Shown here: piece by piece, positions 13,897-19,892 of the stretch | Layout of the letters: each line of letters begins with the position of its first letter | Position numbering within the stretch: position 1 is the stretch's first letter | Assembly (NCBI GenBank): GCA_018883705.1 | Contig: JAHLFQ010000137.1 | Span: forward strand, 1 to 19,892 | Origin: Candidatus Cellulosilyticum pullistercoris | GTDB lineage: Bacteria > Bacillota > Clostridia > Lachnospirales > Cellulosilyticaceae | DNA: 19,892 nt | Reading direction: 5' to 3' | Position numbers and translations under genes: made by a program | The notes under the pieces: generated by a model | Database searches by the model: none | Told to the model about the DNA's origin: nothing | The model's input: only the letters and a program-made list of their open reading frames with translations

Positions 13897-15642
13897 TTGA
13901 AAGTATTATTACTAGCATTAAATGCTAAATATATTCATACTTCACTTGCTCTGAGGTATATTAAAGCATATTGTAAAGATTATCAAAAAGAAATTCATAT
14001 TCTTGAAACAAGTATTAACAATAATGAAAATGAAATTATTAAAGCAATTTATCGTGAAAGACCAGATGTGATAGGTATTTCTTGCTATATTTGGAATATG
14101 TCCTATATTAAACAACTTCTGCCTACATTAAAGAAAATTTTGCCTAATATGACGATCATTTTAGGTGGTCCAGAAGTTTCTTATAATAGTGAAGATCTTC
14201 TATTAAATTATAATGTTGACCTCATAATGGAAGGTGAGGGTGAAGTTACTTGGCAGGAATATTTGGACTACCGTCAAAAGGGCAAAGGATCTTTAGATAC
14301 TATTCACGGATTGGTTTATAAAACTGCTCATGAAACAATTCATAGAACACCGACAAGAAAACCTTTAGATTTAAACTTACTACCTTTTGTGTATGATAAT
14401 ATGGAAGGGTTAGAGCATAAAATTATATACTATGAAGCATCGAGAGGTTGTCCTTTTAACTGTCAATACTGTTTATCATCTATTGAGCAAGGTGTACGCT
14501 TTGTCCCATTAGAAACAGTAAAAAAACATATGAGTTATTTTTTAGATAAAAAAGTAAAACAAGTTAAATTTGTTGATCGAACTTTTAATACACGTAAACA
14601 ATTTGCTATGGAAATATGGCATCATATTATTAAGCATGATAATGGATATACTAATTTCCACTTTGAAATTGCAGCAGAGCTTATTTGTGAAGAGATGTAT
14701 GATCTACTAGAAACAGCAAGACCAGGTCTTATTCAATTCGAAATAGGCGTACAATCTACAAATCCTAAAGTCCTTCAGATAATCAAACGACCTATGCCTT
14801 TTGAAGAAATTAAAAAAGTAGTTCTACGTATCAAAAAAATGAATAATATCCATCAACATTTAGATCTTATTGCAGGATTACCCGAAGAGGACTATGCCTC
14901 TTTTAGACAGTCATTTAATGATGTAATGAGTATTAGGCCAGAACAATTTCAGCTCGGTTTTTTAAAGCTGTTAAAAGGCTCAGGACTTAGAGAAAATGCG
15001 GAATCTTTAGGGCTAGTTTATAAGTCAGAGCCACCTTATGAAATTCTATATACTTCCTCTATAAGCTATGATAAAATGTTACGACTTCATAGTATAGAGG
15101 AGCTTGTTGATAAATACTATAATAATGGACGATTTACACATGCATTAGAGTATTTATTTAAATGTTTAAAAAGTCCATTTGATTTCTTTGAAGAATTCTC
15201 TATTTTTTGGGAATCTAAAGGGTATGACTTAATTGAGCATAACAAGATGGCCTATTATTTCCACCTTATAGAGTTTGGCCATCAAAATGCAGCTGTAAAT
15301 GAAGAATTATTAAAGGAACTAATCCGTTATGATTATTTACTTAATGAACCAATAAATGAAATGCCTTCACAATTTGAAACTGTTAATCGTGAAGAGCTAA
15401 AAGTATTTTACAGTACACTATTAAAAGACGATAATTGGCTTAATGTAAGATTACCACATCTTATACCATTAGCTCCAAGACAACGTTATAAAGTTACGCA
15501 TCTAGAAGCATTCCATTATCCTATATGGTCAGGAAGGGTAGATGATTTATCATCATTTACCAAGCGTTTATCTAGGCCACAGAAGATATTGTTTGATTAT
15601 TCTACAGTACCACTAAAAATGCTATTAATTGATGAGGAGTAA
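13897..15642 (+). CDS. B12-binding-type radical SAM protein, DUF4080 family
   Basis: The 581-residue protein begins with a cobalamin-binding-like Rossmann domain (about 1-130: KVLLLALNAKYIHTSLALRY, VIGISCYIW, TIILGGPEVS). It continues with a radical SAM barrel whose cluster motif Cys185-x3-Cys189-x2-Cys192 lies in SRGCPFNCQYC. The C-terminal 200 residues match the plan of DUF4080 proteins. The B12 part lacks an obvious DxHxxG loop, so cobalamin may bind base-off or not at all. The reaction is unknown. I choose the TTG at 13897: it gives the family-typical MKVLLLALNAKY start and has AAAGGA nine bases upstream. The ATG at 13879 has no ribosome site and would place the Shine-Dalgarno inside the gene. 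It is followed after seven bases by nth, so the two are one operon. Confidence 0.88.
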   Translation: MKVLLLALNAKYIHTSLALRYIKAYCKDYQKEIHILETSINNNENEIIKAIYRERPDVIGISCYIWNMSYIKQLLPTLKKILPNMTIILGGPEVSYNSEDLLLNYNVDLIMEGEGEVTWQEYLDYRQKGKGSLDTIHGLVYKTAHETIHRTPTRKPLDLNLLPFVYDNMEGLEHKIIYYEASRGCPFNCQYCLSSIEQGVRFVPLETVKKHMSYFLDKKVKQVKFVDRTFNTRKQFAMEIWHHIIKHDNGYTNFHFEIAAELICEEMYDLLETARPGLIQFEIGVQSTNPKVLQIIKRPMPFEEIKKVVLRIKKMNNIHQHLDLIAGLPEEDYASFRQSFNDVMSIRPEQFQLGFLKLLKGSGLRENAESLGLVYKSEPPYEILYTSSISYDKMLRLHSIEELVDKYYNNGRFTHALEYLFKCLKSPFDFFEEFSIFWESKGYDLIEHNKMAYYFHLIEFGHQNAAVNEELLKELIRYDYLLNEPINEMPSQFETVNREELKVFYSTLLKDDNWLNVRLPHLIPLAPRQRYKVTHLEAFHYPIWSGRVDDLSSFTKRLSRPQKILFDYSTVPLKMLLIDEE

Positions 15643-15649
15643 ATCTAGA

Positions 15650-16342
15650 ATGAAACAAAAAGAACAAATTACTGCCTTACTTCATACATTAGATACCTAT
15701 TATCCAAAAGATATTGTCTGCTATCTAAATCATAAGACAACTTTTGAGCTACTAGTTGCAACGATATTAAGTGCTCAATGTACAGATGATCGTGTGAATA
15801 TGGTTACACCTAGCTTATTTGAGCAGTTTCCTACACCAATGCACTTTGCAAATGCATCTCTAGTAGAAGTTGAAGAGGCTATAAGAAGTACAGGATTTTA
15901 TAAGAATAAAGCAAAAAATATTATAGCTTGTTCTAAACGATTAGTAGAGGTTTATGGGGGAGAAGTTCCTTCTGATATTGATGAATTAACTACATTACCA
16001 GGTGTAGGAAGAAAAACAGCTAATGTAATACGTGGTAATATCTTTCATATTCCAAGTATTGTTGTTGATACTCACGTGAAACGTATTAGTATTAGGTGGG
16101 GATTAACGCTCTATGAAGATCCTGTTCAAATCGAGAAAGATCTGATGACAAAATTACCTAAAGAACACTGGATTCGCTATAATACTCAAGTTATTGCTCA
16201 TGGTAGAGCTATATGTACTGCACGTCAACCTAAATGTGTTAACTGTATGTTTCTAGCTTTTTGTCCATTTGGACTTACTCATTTGGTTACGAAGTTACCG
16301 AATGAAGCTCAAGAAGCACTTGAAAAGGGTCATATGTATTAA
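15650..16342 (+). CDS. nth: Endonuclease III (DNA glycosylase/AP lyase)
   Basis: This 230-residue base-excision-repair enzyme removes oxidised pyrimidines and cleaves the abasic site. The helix-hairpin-helix LPGVGRKTAN carries the catalytic Lys122, and VDTHVKR carries the catalytic Asp140. The [4Fe-4S] ligands follow the exact C-x6-C-x2-C-x5-C spacing (Cys189, 196, 199, 205). Length is slightly above the usual 210 or so because of a short C-terminal tail. The ATG at 15650 has AGGAG ten bases upstream, overlapping the stop of the radical SAM gene. Upstream alternatives (TTG 15629, ATG 15632) would overlap that gene without a ribosome site. Translational coupling to the radical SAM gene is likely. 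Confidence 0.97.
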   Translation: MKQKEQITALLHTLDTYYPKDIVCYLNHKTTFELLVATILSAQCTDDRVNMVTPSLFEQFPTPMHFANASLVEVEEAIRSTGFYKNKAKNIIACSKRLVEVYGGEVPSDIDELTTLPGVGRKTANVIRGNIFHIPSIVVDTHVKRISIRWGLTLYEDPVQIEKDLMTKLPKEHWIRYNTQVIAHGRAICTARQPKCVNCMFLAFCPFGLTHLVTKLPNEAQEALEKGHMY

Positions 16343-16348
16343 AAATTT

Positions 16349-16380
16349 AATCCCCGACTACTAGTAGTCGGGGATTTTTT
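16349..16380. terminator. GC-rich bidirectional terminator after nth
   Basis: Bases 16349-16376 form a perfect 28-base palindrome around ACTAGT with a CCCCGACT stem, followed by a T-run to 16380. It begins seven bases after the nth stop and reaches the stop codon (16379-16381) of the convergent glycosyltransferase. On the minus strand the tail is a weaker ATTAAATTTTT. Confidence 0.92.
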
Positions 16381-17623
16381 ATAAAGGTTCATTTTTATTT
16401 TTTTTACGATAGCGCTTACTAAAGGGTAGTTTCAAAGACTTCTTATGTTTAACAGTCGCATGAGTTCCATGATAGCTTTGTAGAATCTCATGATAAAATG
16501 CTTCGGCATTATGTCCAAATGTTTCTGCAGAAAGTGGTTTAATGGAGTGCATGGCATTTTCGCTTAAGACCTGATGATGTGTTTTATCACTTAAGACTTT
16601 AGTAAGCTTGCTAGCAAGTTCTTCCTCATTATGAAAGAGATGACCGTTGTAACCATCTCGTACAAAACCAGCAATACTTTCATCTTCCATAGCAACAACT
16701 GGTAATGCAGCTGCCATCGCTTCAGCAAAAGTAAGGCCTTGAGTTTCACTAGTAGAAGCACTCACAAAGACATCTCCTAATTGATACATACGCCCAATAC
16801 TACTCCAAGGTTGCATTCCTGTAAAGATGACAGAATCTCTTACATTAAGCGTCCTAGCTAATTCTTCGAGCTCTAATCTAGAAGGACCATCTCCCACTAT
16901 AACTAGCTTTGCATCTGGAATTTGCATTAAAAGAAGTGGCATTGCTTTAATAAGCACATCTATACTTTTTTCTTTTGCAACACGTCCTACAAATAAAACA
17001 ATAGGATCATTAGGAGGAATACGGAAGACTTCTTTAAGATGAGAAATTTCCTCTTTGTCATAGTTTTCTGGCTTAAAAGGTGCAAAATCAATACCAGTAG
17101 GGATAATACGTATGGGTTTACGTACACCATAGCTTTTTAGAAGCTTCTCAGTCTTTTTGGTAGGTGCAACAATCCCATCTACATGATTACAAAATGATTT
17201 ACTATATTTACGAGCAATACTAGGAGAAAATTCAACTCCTTTTGATATATAGTGCATATAATCCTCATATACCGTATGGTACGTATGAATGATAGGTATT
17301 TCCAATTTCTTAGCTACCATTCTTGCAAAGATACCTACCGAAAACTCTGTTTGAGATAAAATTAAATCAAGTTTTAAACGCTTAATTTTATGAACAGCTT
17401 TATTGGAATAGATAATACCTACTCGATGATCTTTAAGAAATATAAATGGTAAGCTTGCCATTCGATAGACATAAGGTGAGTCATGTTCTGCTTGTGGATG
17501 ACTTATTGTAAATATATAAACATTATGACCTTGTTCACGTAATTTCTTTTCTAATGTCAGAATTGAACTTACTACACCGTTAACTTGCGGAGAGTAAGTA
17601 TCTGAAAAAATACCGATATTCAT
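16379..17623 (-). CDS. GT4 glycosyltransferase, probable diacylglycerol glucosyltransferase
   Basis: The 414-residue GT-B enzyme of family GT4 retains the anomeric configuration. The N-terminal acceptor domain starts MNIGIFSDTYSPQVNGV and contains HTYHTVYEDYMHYI (113-126), a block typical of the bacterial glycolipid synthases that glucosylate diacylglycerol. The donor domain has PTGID (175-179), GRVAKEK (213-219), GDGPSRLELE (244-253) and the EX7E pair Glu293/Glu301 (ETQGLTFAE). The last 25 residues are strongly basic (KHKK to KRYRKKNK), which suits attachment to the anionic membrane face. Glycolipid or lipoteichoic-acid-anchor synthesis is the likely role; an exopolysaccharide enzyme is the alternative. 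GAGAGGA (complement of 17629-17635) precedes the ATG. It follows the TPR-like gene by 34 bases on the same strand, with no terminator between. Confidence 0.9.
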   Translation of the reverse strand: MNIGIFSDTYSPQVNGVVSSILTLEKKLREQGHNVYIFTISHPQAEHDSPYVYRMASLPFIFLKDHRVGIIYSNKAVHKIKRLKLDLILSQTEFSVGIFARMVAKKLEIPIIHTYHTVYEDYMHYISKGVEFSPSIARKYSKSFCNHVDGIVAPTKKTEKLLKSYGVRKPIRIIPTGIDFAPFKPENYDKEEISHLKEVFRIPPNDPIVLFVGRVAKEKSIDVLIKAMPLLLMQIPDAKLVIVGDGPSRLELEELARTLNVRDSVIFTGMQPWSSIGRMYQLGDVFVSASTSETQGLTFAEAMAAALPVVAMEDESIAGFVRDGYNGHLFHNEEELASKLTKVLSDKTHHQVLSENAMHSIKPLSAETFGHNAEAFYHEILQSYHGTHATVKHKKSLKLPFSKRYRKKNKNEPL

Positions 17624-17657
17624 TTTAATCCTCTCACTTTCTAAGTTTTCTTTTGCA

Positions 17658-18269
17658 TTAAAACTGTTCTAAGACTTTATGTAAAAAAGGAGAATTTTTC
17701 ATTTCTTTTTCTACGATATTCTTTAAACGAGATAGAGCCGTTTCATTTTCTTGTTTTTTATAAATTTGAATTAATAATAAATAACATCTAGATAGATCAC
17801 AATGATAATCTATGCCTTGCTCTAATATCATTTGTGCTTCTTTTATATAATTATTATCATATAATATCTTACCATATTTGAATAAAATGTCCATAAATTC
17901 AAAATAGTTTTTCTCATATGCGCTTACTTGTTCAACAATCTGAGGACCATATGAAATTTTTAAATCTAAATTGGAATAGTCCTTTAAGTTAACCATTGCT
18001 CTATTTGCACTACGTAAGAGCATGTTATAGACTTCTTGACATGTTTTATGTTCTACTTTTGGAAAGAGATTTGTATCTACTTGAATAAAAAAATCACGAG
18101 GTAGCTCTCTAGACCTTGTAAATTGAGCGGCATGTTCTTTTTCCAATAATAGTTTCCAAGCATTTTTTTTATCGTTTCTCTTTTTATTTAATTGTTTTTT
18201 AAAACTTAATGCAAGTATTAATATACCTAAACTATATAGTGTAAATGAAGATATCCAATCCAAATTCAT
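17658..18269 (-). CDS. Membrane-anchored protein with TPR-like helical domain
   Basis: In this 203-residue protein one membrane helix (about residues 5-24) is followed by a strongly basic stretch (KKQLNKKRNDKK), so the bulk should face the cytoplasm. Residues about 130-190 read as paired amphipathic helices in TPR style (FKYGKILYDNNYIKEAQMILEQGI, then CYLLLIQIYKKQENETALSRLKNI). That points to protein-protein contact rather than catalysis. I do not recognise a family. I choose the ATG at 18269 because GGAAAGGGG (complement of 18277-18285) lies seven bases upstream. The longer start at 18287 overlaps that ribosome site. It is first in a two-gene unit with the GT4 glycosyltransferase and could help recruit it to the membrane, which is inference. 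Confidence 0.7.
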   Translation of the reverse strand: MNLDWISSFTLYSLGILILALSFKKQLNKKRNDKKNAWKLLLEKEHAAQFTRSRELPRDFFIQVDTNLFPKVEHKTCQEVYNMLLRSANRAMVNLKDYSNLDLKISYGPQIVEQVSAYEKNYFEFMDILFKYGKILYDNNYIKEAQMILEQGIDYHCDLSRCYLLLIQIYKKQENETALSRLKNIVEKEMKNSPFLHKVLEQF

Positions 18270-18344
18270 TTGAAATCCCCTTTCCATAAAACATCATGTT
18301 TATTATAATATAAGTTGTCTATAATTAAAAGGGAGGATTCAAGA
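18270..18344. promoter_or_regulatory. Divergent promoter region, TPR-like gene and helicase
   Basis: Two TATAAT matches occur on the plus strand (18304-18309 and 18320-18325). Their reverse complements also give -10-like hexamers for the minus-strand gene. -35 elements are poor on both sides. The 75-base gap must hold both promoters, which therefore overlap. Confidence 0.4.
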
Positions 18345-19892
18345 ATGAATCTTCATAGAATGGAGTCAATAATGGATTTAAATATAAATCAGCAAAAAGC
18401 CGTTTCTTGTGATTTAAGGCCAACGATCGTTATTGCAGGTCCAGGATCAGGTAAAACACAAGTTATCGTTCAGCGTATCAATTACATGACGAGTGTCCTT
18501 AAATGTTTTCCAAATCAAATTCTTGTTGTTACCTTTAGTAAGCTAGCAGCTGAAGAAATGAAAATGCGCTATCAGCATCTTTTTGGCGAAGTTCCTATTA
18601 CATTTGGAACTTTACATAGCATTTTTTATCGTATTTTAAGAAAGTCAGATCCTAGGCGTTATGCCTTAGAACAACTATTATTAGAAGATAAGCGAAAAGT
18701 ATTACTTACACAGTTACTCAAAGAAATGGATACAGATGAAGGGGAGGAATTCCTAGAAGGTTTTATTAAGCATCTTTCCCTTATGAAAAATCAGCTTATT
18801 GTCCCTAGCCAATATCAGCCCGTGGGGATCCCAAGTAATGTTTTTCTAGATTTGTTAGCACGATATGAAGCTTATAAAGAGCGACATAGCTTGTTTGATT
18901 TTGATGATATGCTTGTTGAATGTTACTATTTATTAAAAAATAATGATGAGTTATTAAGAGCTGTAAGTAATCGCTATCAATATGTTTTAGTAGATGAGTT
19001 TCAAGACATCAATCTTGTACAATTTGAAATTATAAAAATGCTTGTTCATGAAAAAAAACAGATATTTGTTGTAGGAGATGATGACCAAAGCATTTATCAA
19101 TTTAGAGGTGCAAAACCTTCTTATCTTTTAGATTTCAAAAAATATTTTCCAGAAACACAAGAGATTTTTTTAGATGTTAATTATCGTTGTTCAAATTTAA
19201 TTTTAAAACAAAGTCTAATGCTTATCGAAAAAAATAAGATTCGTTATCATAAAAAGCTTGTTACACCTAATCCAAATGGGATGCCTCCACAATATATTTC
19301 ATGTAAAAATGCAAAAGAAGAGGCGTTACATATTGTTCGTACAATCATGCAACGTCGAAAAGAAGGTATACAATTGGGAGATATGGCCGTCATATACCGT
19401 ACTAATATTCAAGCTAGGCCTATTGTAGAAACTTTACTTTCTGCAAACATACCATTTTGCCTACGTGATGGTATGAGTAGCTTATATGAACAGTGGATTA
19501 CAAAAGATATTCTATGTTATCTTCATTTAGCTAAAAATTTAAATGAACTAGAGTATGCCTGTAAAATTATCAATAAACCTAAACGTTATATCAGTAAAGC
19601 CAATATAGAAATATCTAAAAAAGAAGGTAATAATTTACTTCTTAATTTGCTTCAATTAGGTATACTTACTCAGTGGCAAAATGACTATATTCAAGAACTC
19701 CTTTTTGACCTACAAGTTTTAAAGGAAAAATCATTGATTGATGCTATAAGATATATTAGACATCATATTGGTTACGATTCTTATCTTAATGAGTATGCTA
19801 ACTATAGAAAAATGCCAGCACTTAGTCTTTTTGAAGTACTAGAAGATATTGAAGATTCTGCTCAAAATTATCAGACACTTGAAGAATGGGAA
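18345..19892 (+). CDS. UvrD/PcrA-type superfamily 1 DNA helicase (partial, runs off the right edge)
   Basis: The first 516 codons are open to the edge of the window, and no stop is reached. It is an ATP-driven 3'-5' helicase of the UvrD/Rep/PcrA type by its motifs: Q motif LNINQQKAV (12-20), Walker A AGPGSGKT (31-38), TFGTLHS, Walker B VDEFQD (216-221), motif III GDDDQSIYQFRGA (244-256), and motif IV DVNYRCS. Spacing is normal and nothing is interrupted. Members act in nucleotide-excision or recombination repair and in clearing stalled replication. Whether this is the main PcrA or a shorter paralogue depends on the missing C-terminus. GGGAGGA (18331-18337) is seven bases before the ATG. It lies divergent from the TPR-like gene. 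Confidence 0.93.
   Translation, partial: MNLHRMESIMDLNINQQKAVSCDLRPTIVIAGPGSGKTQVIVQRINYMTSVLKCFPNQILVVTFSKLAAEEMKMRYQHLFGEVPITFGTLHSIFYRILRKSDPRRYALEQLLLEDKRKVLLTQLLKEMDTDEGEEFLEGFIKHLSLMKNQLIVPSQYQPVGIPSNVFLDLLARYEAYKERHSLFDFDDMLVECYYLLKNNDELLRAVSNRYQYVLVDEFQDINLVQFEIIKMLVHEKKQIFVVGDDDQSIYQFRGAKPSYLLDFKKYFPETQEIFLDVNYRCSNLILKQSLMLIEKNKIRYHKKLVTPNPNGMPPQYISCKNAKEEALHIVRTIMQRRKEGIQLGDMAVIYRTNIQARPIVETLLSANIPFCLRDGMSSLYEQWITKDILCYLHLAKNLNELEYACKIINKPKRYISKANIEISKKEGNNLLLNLLQLGILTQWQNDYIQELLFDLQVLKEKSLIDAIRYIRHHIGYDSYLNEYANYRKMPALSLFEVLEDIEDSAQNYQTLEEWE

Overview
The window is 19.9 kb of low-GC DNA (about one third G+C by eye). Shine-Dalgarno sites are strong, genes lie on both strands, and Rho-independent terminators separate the transcription units. 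The gene content (FNT-family channel, hexameric GdhA, HD-GYP protein, B12/radical-SAM DUF4080 protein, diacylglycerol-type GT4 glycosyltransferase) fits an anaerobic Clostridia chromosome. A Lachnospirales/Cellulosilyticum-like organism is my best guess, inferred from protein style rather than any search. I see no rRNA, tRNA, CRISPR array, insertion sequence or prophage block.

Layout. Bases 1-745 are almost gene-free but rich in inverted repeats. They end in a cluster of five GTTAAC hexamers and a 22-bp-arm palindrome directly upstream of a ribbon-helix-helix plus coiled-coil protein (746-1618). Next come an FNT-family anion channel (1683-2501), a tyrosine recombinase (2580-3524) and a 75-residue protein whose start codon lies in a hairpin (3590-3817). 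This protein is convergent with an aldehyde dehydrogenase (3851-5206, minus). From 5354 to 8547 on the plus strand there is a secreted DUF4163/DUF3298 protein, a small membrane-anchored protein, and a large cytoplasmic fusion of a ParB-like domain to a BMP/PnrA-type ligand-binding domain. A metallophosphoesterase (8598-9185, minus) converges on the fusion gene, and a 62-bp perfect palindrome joins the two gene ends.

From 9421 the plus strand carries a membrane-anchored protein with Ig-like repeats and a YkuD (L,D-transpeptidase) fold that has lost its catalytic cysteine motif. It is followed by NADP-type glutamate dehydrogenase, an HD-GYP c-di-GMP phosphodiesterase candidate, an Asn/Thr-rich lipoprotein, and a two-gene unit of a B12-binding radical SAM protein with endonuclease III (nth). 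On the minus strand a TPR-like membrane protein and a lipid-type GT4 glycosyltransferase form a second two-gene unit. The window ends inside a UvrD/PcrA-type helicase (18345 to the edge).

Most of this is ordinary chromosomal housekeeping. The parts that merit attention are the GTTAAC operator/centromere-like array with its RHH coiled-coil gene, the ParB-BMP fusion, the YkuD pseudoenzyme and the long palindrome at convergent gene ends. Several start codons were moved inward from the longest reading frame (2580, 9421, 13897, 15650, 18269) because each has a well-placed Shine-Dalgarno site.
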